A stretch of 64,000 nt of DNA from Micromonospora purpureochromogenes (GCF_900091515.1 NZ_LT607410.1:124001-188000); one strand, 5' to 3'; counted from the stretch's first letter, positions 27,257 through 37,080 are shown. The notes: generated from the letters alone by a model not told the origin. Numbers and translations are program-made.

Positions 27257-29380
27257 ATGACCCGTGCCGCCACGCCCACCACCGACCCAGACCGGCCCTC
27301 GACAGCCGCCGAGACCGACCCGGCCGACACCCTGGACGCCCAGCTCGCCGCCGAACGAGCCCACCTGGACACCTCCCGCGCCGCGCTGCGCCGGATGCGG
27401 GAACGCGCCGAAGCCCTCTTCTCCACCGGCGACAAGGTCGCCGGGGACGCCTACACCGCCGAGCAGCTCGGCCGGCACATGGCCCGGCGGGTCAAGGAGC
27501 TGGCCGACGACCCGACCACCCCGCTCTTCTTCGGCCGGCTCGACTTCGGCCACACGGATCCCGACCATGCCGGACGCGAGTACCACGTCGGCCGGCGGCA
27601 CGTCACCGACGAGCGGGGCGAGCCGCTGGTGCTGGACTGGCGCGCCCCGGTCTCCCGGTCGTTCTACCGGGCCAGCGCCCGGGAACCGCAGGGTGTCGCC
27701 GTCCGGCGGCGGTTCGGATTCAGCGGCGGCGCGCTGACCAGTTTCGAGGACGAACGCCTCGACCGGGGCGAGGAACTGGGCACGGCCAGTAGGATCCTCA
27801 CCGCCGAGATCGAGCGCCCGCGCGTCGGCCCGATGCGCGACATCGTCGCCACCATCCAGCCCGAGCAGGACGAACTGGTCCGGGCCGACCTGGCCGACTC
27901 GATCTGCGTGCAGGGCGCGCCGGGCACCGGCAAGACGGCGGTCGGGCTGCACCGGGCCGCGTACCTGCTCTACCTGCACCGGGAGCGGCTGCGCCGCTCG
28001 GGAGTGCTGATCGTCGGGCCGAACCGGGCGTTCCTGTCGTACATCGCGGCGGTGCTGCCGGCGCTCGGCGAGGTCGAGGTCGAGCAGGCCACGGTCGAGG
28101 ACCTGGTCACCCGGGTGCCGGTGGGCGCGGTCGACCACCCCGCCGTGGCCACGCTGAAACACGACGCCCGGATGGCCGCGGTGCTGCGCCGGGCCGTCGA
28201 CGCTTACATCGGCGCGCCGACCGAGCCAATCATGGTCTCCGACGGCTCGTTCCGCTGGCGGATCAGTCTCGACCCGCTGCACCGGGTGGTCGAGGAGATC
28301 CGCCGGGAGGCCCTGCCGTACGCCACCGGCCGCGATCGCGTCCGGGCCCGGGTGGTGGGGCTGCTGCAACGACAGGCCGAGGCGCGCCGGGCCGAGTCGC
28401 CCAGCGACGCCTGGCTGCGCCGGATGGCCAAGACCCGACCGGTCACCGCCTTCCTGGACGCGGTCTGGCCGGCGCTCACCCCGGAGGGGCTGGTGCACAC
28501 GCTGCTCGGCGATCCGCAGGCGCTCGCGGCCGCTGCCGACGGGCTGCTCACGGCCCAGGAGCAGGCGCTGCTGGGCGGCGGCAGCGACACCACCGCGCGG
28601 ACCGGGACGAAGCTCGGCCGCACCCCGAGGACGACGAAGTGGACCGCCGCCGACGCGGTGCTGATCGACGAGGCCGCCGGCCTGATCGAACGGCCCGCCG
28701 GCTTCGGGCACGTGGTGGTCGACGAGGCGCAGGACCTCTCCCCCATGCAGTGCCGGGCCATCGCCCGGCGCAGCGAGCACGGCTCGATCACCCTCCTCGG
28801 CGACCTGGCCCAGGGCACCGCCCCGTGGGCGGCCACCGACTGGCGGGAGTCCCTAACCCACCTGGGCAAGCCGGACGCGGTGGTGGTGCCGCTGAGCGTC
28901 GGCTTCCGGGTGCCGGCGGCGGTGGTCGCGTTCGCCAACCGACTGCTGCCCGCGCTCGCCGTCGACGTACCCCCGGCGCGGTCGCTGCGCCGCGACGGCG
29001 GGCTGGACGTGCGTACCGTGACCGACCTGGACGCGGCGACCGTGGCCGAGGTGCGGGCGGCGCTCGCGCACGACGGTTCCGTCGGCGTGATCGCCGCCGA
29101 CGACGCGGTGGACCGGCTCCGCGCGGCGCTGGCCGCCGCCGGTGTCCCGACCGCCACCGCCGACGACGTCGAGACCGCGGCGCGGGTCACCGTGGTCCCC
29201 GCGACGCTGGTCAAGGGCCTGGAGTACGACCACGTCGTGGTCGTCGAGCCGGCCGCGATCGTCGCCGCCGAACCGCGTGGCCTGCACCGCCTCTACGTGG
29301 TGCTGACCCGGGCGGTGTCCCGGCTGGCCGTGCTGCACACCGCGCCGCTGCCCGCCCCGCTCGCCGACCCGGCCGGCTGA
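27257..29380 (+). CDS. HelD-like RNA polymerase-associated superfamily 1 motor protein
   Basis: A 707-residue UvrD/Rep-like ATPase of the HelD group, proteins that strip stalled RNA polymerase from DNA and recycle it; an actinobacterial member (HelR) protects against rifamycins. The N-terminal charged coiled coil (about 25-85) is the secondary-channel arm expected of HelD. Walker A is GAPGTGKT at 220-227, DEAQDLSPMQCR is motif II, and VKGLEYDHVVV and LYVVLTRAVSRL are motifs V and VI. The ATG at 27257 starts the frame; an upstream promoter is unclear. A hairpin terminator follows at 29421. Confidence 0.88.
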   Translation: MTRAATPTTDPDRPSTAAETDPADTLDAQLAAERAHLDTSRAALRRMRERAEALFSTGDKVAGDAYTAEQLGRHMARRVKELADDPTTPLFFGRLDFGHTDPDHAGREYHVGRRHVTDERGEPLVLDWRAPVSRSFYRASAREPQGVAVRRRFGFSGGALTSFEDERLDRGEELGTASRILTAEIERPRVGPMRDIVATIQPEQDELVRADLADSICVQGAPGTGKTAVGLHRAAYLLYLHRERLRRSGVLIVGPNRAFLSYIAAVLPALGEVEVEQATVEDLVTRVPVGAVDHPAVATLKHDARMAAVLRRAVDAYIGAPTEPIMVSDGSFRWRISLDPLHRVVEEIRREALPYATGRDRVRARVVGLLQRQAEARRAESPSDAWLRRMAKTRPVTAFLDAVWPALTPEGLVHTLLGDPQALAAAADGLLTAQEQALLGGGSDTTARTGTKLGRTPRTTKWTAADAVLIDEAAGLIERPAGFGHVVVDEAQDLSPMQCRAIARRSEHGSITLLGDLAQGTAPWAATDWRESLTHLGKPDAVVVPLSVGFRVPAAVVAFANRLLPALAVDVPPARSLRRDGGLDVRTVTDLDAATVAEVRAALAHDGSVGVIAADDAVDRLRAALAAAGVPTATADDVETAARVTVVPATLVKGLEYDHVVVVEPAAIVAAEPRGLHRLYVVLTRAVSRLAVLHTAPLPAPLADPAG

Positions 29381-29420
29381 GGGCTCGGCGCGGGCGCACG
29401 GGGCGGCGGGGCCGGCTGGG

Positions 29421-29450
29421 CGTACCGGCGGGACGAGGGTCGCCGGTACG
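29421..29450 (+). terminator. terminator of the HelD-like gene
   Basis: CGTACCGGCG and CGCCGGTACG form a perfect 10-bp stem with a 10-base loop, about 40 bases after the stop, followed by a short pyrimidine stretch. Confidence 0.6.
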
Positions 29451-29551
29451 GCTGACCTTTCGTCCGTTTCCGCCACACCCGACGGCGCGACGGTGCCAGG
29501 ATGCCGGCAGGGCGTGCCGTCGACGGCCGCCACCGGCGGAGAGGGGCCATC

Positions 29552-30313
29552 GTGAGCGGCGTCGAGCCCGGCACGCCCTGCTGGGCCGACCTGGCCACTC
29601 CCGACCTGGAGGACGCGAAGCGCTTCTACCCGGAGCTGTTCGGCTGGACCGGCCGGGTCTCGCCGCAGCCGGAGGCGGGCGGCTACACGGTTTTCCTCAA
29701 GGACGGCCAGGCGGTGGCGGGCGCCGGACCGCCGGCCACCCCGGACCAGGTGCCGATCTGGTCCACGTACGTGGCCACCGACGACGCCGACCTGGCCGCC
29801 ACCCGGGTCGAGTCGGCGGGCGGGCAGGTGCTGGTCGCCCCGTTCGACGTCTTCGACCAGGGCCGGATGGGAGTCTTCGCGGACCCGGCCGGCGCGGTGT
29901 TCAGCGTCTGGCAGCCGATGGCGATGAGGGGTGCGGAGCTGTTCAACGTCCCCGGCGCGATGTGCTGGAACGAGCTGGTCACCCCGGACCCGGAGGGCGC
30001 GAAGGCCTTCTACGAGCTGGTCTTCGGCTGGCACCCGGAGGACGAGCCGATGGATCCGGTCCCCTACACCGGCTGGCGGTGCGGGGCGCGGATCGTGGCC
30101 GGCATGATGCCGCCGCTCGGCGACGACTTCCCCGCCGACCTGCCGGCCTACTGGTCGGTCTACTTCGCGGTGGCGGACACCGACGCGACCGCCGCCCGGG
30201 CCGCCGCGATCGGCGGCACCATCCTCGTCCCGCCCCGGGACATCCCCCAGGGCCGCCTGGCCGCCCTCCGCGACCCGCAGGGCGCCCTCTTCTCCGTCAT
30301 CGCCCTTCCCTGA
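29552..30313 (+). CDS. two-domain VOC (glyoxalase-fold) protein
   Basis: A 253-residue protein made of two vicinal-oxygen-chelate units, about residues 5-125 and 135-252. Each starts with a similar W-x2-L-x-TPD pattern: CWADLATPDLEDAKRFYPEL and CWNELVTPDPEGAKAFYELV. Each ends with a D-P-x-GA-x-FSV strand (DPAGAVFSVWQP and DPQGALFSVIALP). Such proteins bind small molecules or act as lyases, dioxygenases or resistance proteins. Metal ligands are not complete enough to say which. The GTG at 29552 is chosen for the upstream GGAGAGG. No operon partner is evident. Confidence 0.8.
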   Translation: MSGVEPGTPCWADLATPDLEDAKRFYPELFGWTGRVSPQPEAGGYTVFLKDGQAVAGAGPPATPDQVPIWSTYVATDDADLAATRVESAGGQVLVAPFDVFDQGRMGVFADPAGAVFSVWQPMAMRGAELFNVPGAMCWNELVTPDPEGAKAFYELVFGWHPEDEPMDPVPYTGWRCGARIVAGMMPPLGDDFPADLPAYWSVYFAVADTDATAARAAAIGGTILVPPRDIPQGRLAALRDPQGALFSVIALP

Positions 30314-30368
30314 CCCCACTGTCGGTGATCCGGCACGCCTGGTCGACGGTCCGAAACCGGCGCGGGGG

Positions 30369-31145
30369 TCAGTGGGGGCGGATCGGCACCACCAGCGGGC
30401 CGTGGTCGCCGTCGATGACGCGCACGTGGGCACGGTAGTACGTGGCGAGGAGTTCCTGGGTGAGGACCTCGCGGGGCGGGCCGGCGGCGACCACCCGGCC
30501 GTCGGCGAGCAGCACCAGCCGGTCGGCGTACTCGCCGGCGACGGAGAGGTCGTGCATGGTGGCGAACACGGTCAGCCCGTGCGCCCGCCGCAACTGGTCG
30601 ACCAGCTCCAGCACCTCCTGCTGGTGGCCGATGTCCAGTGCGCTGGTCGGCTCGTCCAGCAGCAGCAGGGTGGCGCCCTGGGCGAGCGCCCGGGCCAGGA
30701 AGACCCGCTGCCGTTCGCCGCCGGAGAGGGTGGCCAGCTCCCGGCCGTGGAAGGCGGCCAGGTCCAGCCGGTCCAGCACCTCCCGCACGGCGGCCAGGTC
30801 GGCGGCGGACTCCCGCCCCAGCGGCGGGATGTACGGGGTGCGGCCGAGCAGGACGTAGTCGAGCACCGACATCCCGGCCGGCACCACCGGGGACTGGGCG
30901 ACGGTGGCCACCACCCGGGCCCGCTCCCGGGGGCGCAGCGCGCGCAGCGGCGTACCGAAGAGGGAGACGGCGTGCGGCGCGCGCAGCAGGCCGCCGACGG
31001 CGCGCAGCAGGGTCGACTTGCCGGCGCCGTTCGGGCCGATCACGGTGACCCACTCACCGGCCGCGACGGTCAGGTCGACCCCGGCGAGGATGGGCGCACC
31101 GCCCAGCCGCACGTGCAGGTCGCGGACCTCGACGGCGGGCGTCAC
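30369..31145 (-). CDS. btuD: cobalamin ABC transporter ATPase
   Basis: A 258-residue ABC ATPase of the FecE/BtuD group. Walker A GPNGAGKST is at about 38-46, the signature LSGGERQR near 141, Walker B LLLLDEPTSALD, and the switch His in ATMHDLS. Cobalamin as substrate is inferred from the riboswitch at 33297-33500 that heads the operon; sequence alone would also fit iron-siderophore or heme uptake. The start overlaps the btuC stop (ATGA). Confidence 0.88.
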   Translation of the reverse strand: MTPAVEVRDLHVRLGGAPILAGVDLTVAAGEWVTVIGPNGAGKSTLLRAVGGLLRAPHAVSLFGTPLRALRPRERARVVATVAQSPVVPAGMSVLDYVLLGRTPYIPPLGRESAADLAAVREVLDRLDLAAFHGRELATLSGGERQRVFLARALAQGATLLLLDEPTSALDIGHQQEVLELVDQLRRAHGLTVFATMHDLSVAGEYADRLVLLADGRVVAAGPPREVLTQELLATYYRAHVRVIDGDHGPLVVPIRPH

Positions 31146-32344
31146 GACAGCACCCGCCGGGAGGTGCGCAGCACCAGGACGAAGAACGGGCCGCCGAGCA
31201 GCGCGGTGACCACGCCGATCGGGATCTCGGCCGGAGCGGCGACGGTGCGGGCCACCACGTCGGTCAGCGCCAGGAACGCGCCGCCGAAGAGCATCGACAG
31301 CGGCAGGATGACCCGGTAGCTGGAGCCGGCGAGCAGCCGCACGGTGTGCGGGACGATGATCCCGACGAAGCCGATCAGCCCGGAGGCGGAGACCGCCGCC
31401 GCGGTGCCGAGCGAGGCGGCGGCGATCAGCAGGTAGCGGGAGCGCTGCGGGTGCAGCCCGAGGCTGGCCGCCTCGTCGTCGCCGAGCGACAGCACGTCCA
31501 GCTCGCGGCGGTGCAGCAGCACCACGACCGCGGTGAGCGCGAAGTACGGCAGGACCAGCAGCACGTCGTGCCAGCCGGCGGTGGCGAGCCGGCCGAGCAG
31601 CCAGGAGTAGACCAGCTGGATGCTGTCCGAGTGCCGTTGCAACAGGTACGTCTGCCCGGCCGAGAGGAACGCCGAGACCGCCACCCCGGCCAGGATCAGC
31701 GTCGCCGGGGAGCGGCCGCGCGCGCCGGCCACCCCGAGCACGTACGTCATCGCCACCGCGCCGAGCGAACCGACGAACGCGGCCAGCGGCACGGTCAGCG
31801 ACAGCCCGGTCAGCGCCGCACCAGCCGCGCCGAGGGAGATCACCGCGGTGACCGCCAGCCCGGCGCCGGCCGCCACGCCCAGCAGGTACGGATCGGCCAG
31901 CGGGTTGCGGAACACCCCCTGGTACGCGCCGCCGGCCAGCGCGAGCAGCGCGCCGACCAGCAGGCCGAGCACCACCCGGGGCAGCCGCAGCTCGGTGACG
32001 ATGGCGGTCTCACCGGCGGTCAGGCCGCTGTCCAGGTGCACCCCGGGCAGCAGGTTGAGCAGTTCGGCGGCGACGCTGCCGGGCGGCAGGCTGACCGGGC
32101 CGAGCGACACCCCGGCGACCACGGCGACCAGCACCGCGCCCAGCCCGGCGGCCAGCCAGCGCCGGCGCAGCCCGGCCGGCCGGGCCGTACCGCCGGACCC
32201 CGACCGCACCGCCGGCGGGCCGCCCGGAGCCGGCTGGTCCGGAGCCGAAGCGGACCCGGCGGGGTCGCGGGCGGCGGGCACGCCGATCGGCCGGGACGCG
32301 TCGGGCGTCCCGGCCGATCGGGGTTGCGTGGGTCGCACGGTCAC
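31142..32344 (-). CDS. btuC: cobalamin ABC transporter permease
   Basis: A 400-residue FecCD/BtuC-type permease with about ten membrane segments. Family motifs include RLPRVVLGLLVGALLALAGG, GVFRNPLADPYLLGVAAGAG and GLIGFVGIIVPHTVRLL. An unusual hydrophilic Pro/Ala-rich N terminus of about 60 residues precedes the first segment, so the GTG at 32344 may not be the true start; a later one would still leave the core intact. Thirteen bases separate it from btuF. Confidence 0.88.
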   Translation of the reverse strand: MTVRPTQPRSAGTPDASRPIGVPAARDPAGSASAPDQPAPGGPPAVRSGSGGTARPAGLRRRWLAAGLGAVLVAVVAGVSLGPVSLPPGSVAAELLNLLPGVHLDSGLTAGETAIVTELRLPRVVLGLLVGALLALAGGAYQGVFRNPLADPYLLGVAAGAGLAVTAVISLGAAGAALTGLSLTVPLAAFVGSLGAVAMTYVLGVAGARGRSPATLILAGVAVSAFLSAGQTYLLQRHSDSIQLVYSWLLGRLATAGWHDVLLVLPYFALTAVVVLLHRRELDVLSLGDDEAASLGLHPQRSRYLLIAAASLGTAAAVSASGLIGFVGIIVPHTVRLLAGSSYRVILPLSMLFGGAFLALTDVVARTVAAPAEIPIGVVTALLGGPFFVLVLRTSRRVLS

Positions 32345-32357
32345 CGGCGACGAACGG

Positions 32358-33296
32358 TCACGCCGGCACCTTGGCGACCGCGTCGACGACCGTGCGGAGC
32401 TGGTCGACCACCCGCGGACCCCAGCGCGAGGCGATGTCGTCGTCGAGGACGACCACCTGGTTGTTCTTGACGGCGGTGAGGCCGGCCCAGCCGCTGCGCG
32501 CCTTGACCGTCTCCGGGGTCTGCTGGCAGCACTTGGTGTCGGCCAGGAAGACGAAGTCCGGGTCGGCCTTGACGATCACTTCCTGGGAGAGCTGCGGGTA
32601 GCCGCCGTTCTTGCCGTCGGCGTCCGAGGCGTCGGCGATGTTCTCCAGGCCGGCGAGGGCGTAGAGCGAGCCGATGAAGGTCTTGCTGGTCGCGGTGTAG
32701 AGCTCCGGGCCCAGCTCGTGGTAGTAGGTCAGCTTCTCCGACCGCTGCGGCAGGTCCTTGACCAGCTTGGCGATGTCGTCCTTCATCCGCTTGGTGACGT
32801 CGGCGGCCTCGGCCGGGTGACCGGTCAGCGCGCCCAGGTCGGTGATCTGCCGGTAGGAGTCGTCCAGGGTGGCCGCCGCCGGGGTGAGCAGCACCGGGAT
32901 CTTCAGTGTGGTGAGCTGGTCGACGATCTTGTTGGTGTCGTTGGAGAGCACCACCAGGTCGGGCGTCTTGGCCGCGATCGCCTCGGCGTTGGGCTGGAAG
33001 CCGGACAGGTCGCTCTTCGGCGCCTCCGGCGGGTAGTTCGAATTGTCGTCGACGGCGGTGACCTGCTTGCCGGCGCCGATGGCGAAGAGCATCTCGGTCG
33101 CGCTCGGCGACAGCGAGACGATCTTCTCGGGGCGCTTCTCCAGCGTCAGCTTGCCGACCGTGACGGGGAAGGTGGCCGCCGCGCTGCTGCTGCCGGCGGC
33201 GGGGGTGTCGTTCGAGGTCTTCTCGGCGCAGGCGCCGAGGGTCAGTGCGGCCACCGCGAGGGTCGCGGCGAGCAGCCGGGGGGTACGTCCGGACAT
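32358..33296 (-). CDS. btuF: cobalamin ABC transporter substrate-binding lipoprotein
   Basis: A 312-residue extracellular binding protein. The signal peptide ends in the lipobox LTLGAC (Cys at about 23), followed by a Ser/Ala linker and a two-lobe BtuF/FhuD fold: RPEKIVSLSPSATEMLFAIG, PDLVVLSNDTNKIVDQL, and DPDFVFLADTKCCQQTPE. The adjacent Cys pair in the last segment is unusual. The ATG at 33296 has AGGAGGACAG directly upstream, and the AGGAGG is part of the switching helix of the riboswitch. Confidence 0.9.
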   Translation of the reverse strand: MSGRTPRLLAATLAVAALTLGACAEKTSNDTPAAGSSSAAATFPVTVGKLTLEKRPEKIVSLSPSATEMLFAIGAGKQVTAVDDNSNYPPEAPKSDLSGFQPNAEAIAAKTPDLVVLSNDTNKIVDQLTTLKIPVLLTPAAATLDDSYRQITDLGALTGHPAEAADVTKRMKDDIAKLVKDLPQRSEKLTYYHELGPELYTATSKTFIGSLYALAGLENIADASDADGKNGGYPQLSQEVIVKADPDFVFLADTKCCQQTPETVKARSGWAGLTAVKNNQVVVLDDDIASRWGPRVVDQLRTVVDAVAKVPA

Positions 33297-33500
33297 CTGT
33301 CCTCCTGTCGGTCGAGGAGCGTGGTGCTTCGCCGACAGGAACCTGCGCACCCGTCCGCGAGGCGCCCTTCCTCGAGAGCGCGTGTCGCGACCACCTACGC
33401 AGGCGACCTGGCTCGTCCCCGCGGGGCGGGGCATCACAGTTGCGGGACAGCGCCGGTTTCGCACCGGCTTCGCTGCGGGGTTGGTCGGAGCCACGGTAGC
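33297..33500 (-). promoter_or_regulatory. cobalamin riboswitch controlling btuFCD
   Basis: On the minus strand the conserved aptamer segments appear in order: GCCGGTGCGAAACCGGCGCT, GTCCCGCAACTGTGA, and GAGCCAGGTCGCCTGC (B12 box region, about 33400-33415). The aptamer spans about 33345-33500. The downstream platform has CCTGTCGG pairing with CCGACAGG, the latter running into the AGGAGG of btuF. This suggests control of translation by hiding the ribosome binding site when cobalamin is bound. Confidence 0.9.
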
Positions 33501-33535
33501 GCACGACCAGCGGAGATCGTCCGGACGGGAGGGGT

Positions 33536-33573
33536 GGGTGGGGTCCCGCCGGGGGCGGAACGGGACCCCACCC
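33536..33573 (-). terminator. terminator of the M14 peptidase gene
   Basis: GGGTGGGGTCCCG and CGGGACCCCACCC form a perfect 13-bp stem with a 12-base loop, starting six bases after the stop at 33579. It stands between this gene and the riboswitch of the next operon. Confidence 0.75.
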
Positions 33574-33578
33574 GGCTA

Positions 33579-35435
33579 TCAGGAGCTGGTGATGGTGACG
33601 TTGTCCACAGCCGCCTCGACCAGGCTCGCGCCGGAGGCGTCCGCCGCCTCCACCACGATCCGCACCGACTGCCCGGCGTACGGGGTCAGGTTGAGGTTCG
33701 CCACCGCCCAGGCGGCGTCCCGGTCGGTGGCCGCGCCCGCCTGGTTGAGCAGGGTGCTGGTGCCGCCGTTGTGGATCACGCTGACCCGCAGGTAGTCCGC
33801 CGACGAGGCGTTCGACCCGTGCGCCAGGTACCAGGCGAGCGAGAGGGTGAGCGTGCCGGTGGCCGGGAGGGTCACCGCCGGGGACCGGGCGCTGGTCACC
33901 CCGCCGTCGACGTCGTGGTCACCCGCCGCGGTGCCGGCGAGCCGGCCGGTGACCAGGTCGTTGGCGCCGGCGTACGGGACGAGCTGCTTGGCCCCGGAGG
34001 AGTTGGTCGCCTGGGCGGCGCCCCGCTCCCAGAGCCCGGTGGTGGCGGTGTCCGTGCCGGCCGGGTTGGTGGTCCAGCCGGTGGCCGTCTCGAAGGTGTC
34101 CGACCAGACCGTGGTGCCGCCACCGCCGCCGCAGTACTGGGACTGCTTGCCGATCGCCCGGTACGGGCAGTCGGCGTACTCGGAGAGCAGCAGCACCGCC
34201 TCCCGGTTGCGGGAGGTCTGCGCGGGGATCACCTCGTCCGGCGGGTAGAAACCGCCGCCGGTGGCCGAGCCCGGGTACATCTCGAAGGTGTACGCCCAGA
34301 TGCCGTGGGCGGCCCACATCCAGTCGATGCTGGTGCCGTCGGCGATGTAGAGGTCGCTGGACTGCTCCGGGGTGTAGCCGTTGGTGTTCGCCATCTGCTG
34401 GCCGATGGTGGCGAAGGTGCTGTACTGGTCGGCGCTCATCCCGGTGGGGGTGTTCGCGGTGGTGTAGCCGAACGGCCAGAGCACCAGCTGCGAGTAGGTG
34501 TGGAAGTCGATGTTCGCCTTGATCTGCTGCGTCCCGCCGACCACCCGACTGTTGACGAAGTTGCGCAGCGCCTGGGTCTCCGGGGCGGAGAAGGCGGACG
34601 GGCCGCGGTACGTCTCCGACGAGGTGGTGCCGGACGAGCCGCCGCAGCAGCCCCACTGGTACGACCAGTTCCGGTTCAGGTCGGTGCCGACATAGGTCGA
34701 TCCGCTGTTGGGCTGCCGGTTCTTCCGCCAGGAGCGGTACGAACCGGTGGCGATGTCGTACTCGCTGCCGTCGGGGTTGACCGTCGGGACGATCCAGATC
34801 TCCCGGGAGTTGACGATGTTGGTGATCCGGGAGTCGCTGCCGTAGCTGTCGGTGAAGAGGTTGAGCAGGTAGATCGCCATCTCGACGGTCAGGTGCTCCC
34901 GGGCGTGCTGCTGGGCGTTGAAGAGGATCTCCGGTTCGTTCTCGTCGGTGCCGACGTTGTCGGAGATCTTCACCGCCATCAGGTCGCGACCCTCGTACGA
35001 CGTACCGATGCTGATCTTGCGGGCGATGGCCGGGTGGTCCGCGACCGCCTGGTTCACGACGGCGGTCAGCTCGGCGTAGTCGTGGTAGTTGGAGTCGGCC
35101 GGCGGGAAGGCGAGGGTGCCGGTCTCGCCGGCGGGGGCCGGCGCGGGTTGGGACTCCAGCCGGAAGCCGAGCCGGGTGATCGCCGCCGCCTCGGCCCGGG
35201 TGGCCGAGACGTGCAGGACGCCGTGCTCGGAGTAGTCGATCGCCGCGCCGGTGCCGGCGACGGCGTTCCGGTCGGCCAGGGTGCGTGGTCCGAGCACCCG
35301 GTAGCCGGCGGCGGCCGGTTCCGGATCGGGGGCCGGGCGGGCGGAGACCGGCCCGGCGGTGACGGTGACGAGGCCGAGCCCGACGGCGACGGCCAGCGCC
35401 AGCCGGCGGCGGAGTGGGGACGTGCGGAGGGCCAT
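33579..35435 (-). CDS. secreted zinc carboxypeptidase (M14 family)
   Basis: A 618-residue exported metallopeptidase. Signal peptide 1-32 and a propeptide to about 110 are followed by the M14 domain at about 115-430. It has zinc ligands H177 and E180 (NAQQHAREH), a third His in [13 protein letters not shown], and the catalytic Glu in TFEMYPG. The C-terminal part (about 450-618) is a beta-sandwich of the jelly-roll type ending VDNVTITSS, probably a binding domain. The ATG at 35435 has GAGGAGG upstream. It likely acts in extracellular protein breakdown. It is divergent from the C39-like gene. Confidence 0.9.
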   Translation of the reverse strand: MALRTSPLRRRLALAVAVGLGLVTVTAGPVSARPAPDPEPAAAGYRVLGPRTLADRNAVAGTGAAIDYSEHGVLHVSATRAEAAAITRLGFRLESQPAPAPAGETGTLAFPPADSNYHDYAELTAVVNQAVADHPAIARKISIGTSYEGRDLMAVKISDNVGTDENEPEILFNAQQHAREHLTVEMAIYLLNLFTDSYGSDSRITNIVNSREIWIVPTVNPDGSEYDIATGSYRSWRKNRQPNSGSTYVGTDLNRNWSYQWGCCGGSSGTTSSETYRGPSAFSAPETQALRNFVNSRVVGGTQQIKANIDFHTYSQLVLWPFGYTTANTPTGMSADQYSTFATIGQQMANTNGYTPEQSSDLYIADGTSIDWMWAAHGIWAYTFEMYPGSATGGGFYPPDEVIPAQTSRNREAVLLLSEYADCPYRAIGKQSQYCGGGGGTTVWSDTFETATGWTTNPAGTDTATTGLWERGAAQATNSSGAKQLVPYAGANDLVTGRLAGTAAGDHDVDGGVTSARSPAVTLPATGTLTLSLAWYLAHGSNASSADYLRVSVIHNGGTSTLLNQAGAATDRDAAWAVANLNLTPYAGQSVRIVVEAADASGASLVEAAVDNVTITSS

Positions 35436-35639
35436 GGACAACCTCCTCGGGGTACGGGAGATCCCGTTGTCCGCACACTTCACCAGGAGTCACATGGTCA
35501 TATCAACATTCATCATTGTCACGGTCCATCTCAGCCAGGTCCTCCTGCCGGCAATAATTTTCTATCTCTAGACATCTGGCGGAACTTCCCTCCGAGCGGG
35601 ACAGTGAACGGCAAAGGTTCCTCACCTCGCGGAGTTGCC
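35436..35639. promoter_or_regulatory. AT-rich divergent promoter region
   Basis: These 204 bases between two secreted-peptidase genes are much richer in A and T than the surroundings, especially 35490-35575 (for example TCATATCAACATTCATCATT and CAATAATTTTCTATC). Promoters for both genes probably lie here. I cannot assign -10/-35 boxes with confidence. Confidence 0.5.
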
Positions 35640-36968
35640 ATGGCCAGCAAATCCCTGCGCGCCCTCGCCCTCGCCGGCGTCGCCGCGCTCACCCTCCTCG
35701 GCACCGCCGTCCCGACCCAGGCCGATCCGGTCACCACCCTCGTCCACGACGAGCAGATCACCTGGCAGGACTGGACCAGCGACACCGACTGGGCGACCGG
35801 CGACGCCGCCGGCACGGTGGTCACCGCCGCCGGGCTCAGCCTCGGCACTCCGGTCGGCACCACCGTCTACAAGGACCCGCACAGCAAGAGCAAGCGGAGC
35901 TGGGCGTACGGCACCTGGACGTCACCGGTGACCGAGGTCGGCTTCGACGCCACCGAGCTTGTCACCTCCTGGAACGCCGACACCCCGGCCGGCACCTGGA
36001 TCCAGGTCGAGCTTCAGGGCACCTACACCACCGGCACCCAGACCCCCTGGTACGTGATGGGGCGCTGGGCCTCCGGTGACGCCGACATCAAGCGGACCAC
36101 CGTCGACAAGCAGGGCGACAAGACCTCGAGCATCTGGACCGACACCTTCGCCATCGACGACGCCGCGGCCGGGGTGCTGCTGCGGGCGTACCAGCTGCGA
36201 CTGACCCTCTACCGGGACCCGGCGGGCACCGCGTCGCCGGTGGTCCGCACGGTCGGCGCGATGAGTTCGCACGTGCCCGACCGGTTCACCGTCACGCCGA
36301 GCGCCGGCGGCATCGCCTGGGGCACCGAGCTGGCCGTGCCGCGCTACTCGCAGAACATCCACTCCGGCCACTACCCGGAGTACGACGGGGGCGGCGAGGC
36401 CTGGTGCTCGCCCACCTCGACCGAGATGGTCGTCGAGTACTGGGGCCGTAGGCCCTCGGCGGCCGACACGTCCTGGGTGGACCCCACCTACCCGGACCCG
36501 ACGGTCAACCACGCTGCCCGGATGACCTACGACTACCAGTACGACGGCGCCGGCAACTGGCCGTTCAACACCGCGTACGCGGCCACCTTCGCGGGGCTGG
36601 AGGGTCGGGTGACCCGGCTGCACTCGCTGGACGAGCTGGAACGCTTCATCGCGGCCGGCATCCCCGTGGTGACCAGCCAGTCGTTCCTCGCCAGCGAGCT
36701 GGACGGCGCGGGTTACGGCACCTCCGGCCACCTGATGGTGGTGGTCGGCTTCACCGCCGACGGTGACGTCATCGCCAACGACCCCGCCTCGTCCAGCAAC
36801 GAGGCGGTCCGGAACGTCTACCAGCGGGAGCAGTTCGAGCAGATCTGGCTGCGGACGAAGCGGACCACCGCCAGCGGCGGCACCGGCAGCGGCTCCGGCG
36901 GCATCGCCTACCTGATCAAGCCGACCGACGTGCCCTGGCCCGTTGTCGCGGGGTCCACCAACTGGTGA
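35640..36968 (+). CDS. secreted C39-like cysteine peptidase
   Basis: A 442-residue exported protein. The signal peptide is at 1-28 and the N-terminal half is a beta-rich domain of unknown function. A C39_2-type papain-like peptidase domain follows from about 228: catalytic C256 in GGEAWCSPTSTEM, H364 in GTSGHLMVVVG and N380-D381 in IANDPAS. It differs from bacteriocin-processing C39 domains, which are fused to ABC exporters. The ATG at 35640 has GGAG nine bases upstream. The frame is open far upstream by chance, but that part opposes other genes. Confidence 0.85.
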   Translation: MASKSLRALALAGVAALTLLGTAVPTQADPVTTLVHDEQITWQDWTSDTDWATGDAAGTVVTAAGLSLGTPVGTTVYKDPHSKSKRSWAYGTWTSPVTEVGFDATELVTSWNADTPAGTWIQVELQGTYTTGTQTPWYVMGRWASGDADIKRTTVDKQGDKTSSIWTDTFAIDDAAAGVLLRAYQLRLTLYRDPAGTASPVVRTVGAMSSHVPDRFTVTPSAGGIAWGTELAVPRYSQNIHSGHYPEYDGGGEAWCSPTSTEMVVEYWGRRPSAADTSWVDPTYPDPTVNHAARMTYDYQYDGAGNWPFNTAYAATFAGLEGRVTRLHSLDELERFIAAGIPVVTSQSFLASELDGAGYGTSGHLMVVVGFTADGDVIANDPASSSNEAVRNVYQREQFEQIWLRTKRTTASGGTGSGSGGIAYLIKPTDVPWPVVAGSTNW

Positions 36969-36983
36969 CAGCCGGCACCGACG

Positions 36984-37020
36984 CGACGAGCCCGGCACGA
37001 GTTCCGTGCCGGGCTCGTCG
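36984..37020 (+). terminator. terminator of the C39-like gene
   Basis: CGACGAGCCCGGCAC and GTGCCGGGCTCGTCG form a perfect 15-bp stem with a seven-base loop, followed by TTGGGGCTTTC. It may also serve the minus-strand gene ending at 37081. Confidence 0.8.
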
Positions 37021-37080
37021 TTGGGGCTTTCGCTAGGGGCTCGCCGGTCAGGGCGGGCCGTCAGGATTCCTGGCCCTGGC

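Noticed and set aside
30315..30377. CCCCACTG ... CAGTGGGG inverted arms between the VOC gene and btuD
   Set aside because: Arms of eight bases with a 47-base loop and the second arm inside the btuD stop region; too weak to call a terminator.
31620..36968. A plus-strand open frame of 1782 codons opposite btuC, btuF, the riboswitch and the M14 gene, ending with the C39-like gene
   Set aside because: Only the last 443 codons, from the ATG at 35640, look like protein. The rest is Arg/Gly/Val-rich with no domain and covers a riboswitch; it stays open by chance in high-G+C DNA.
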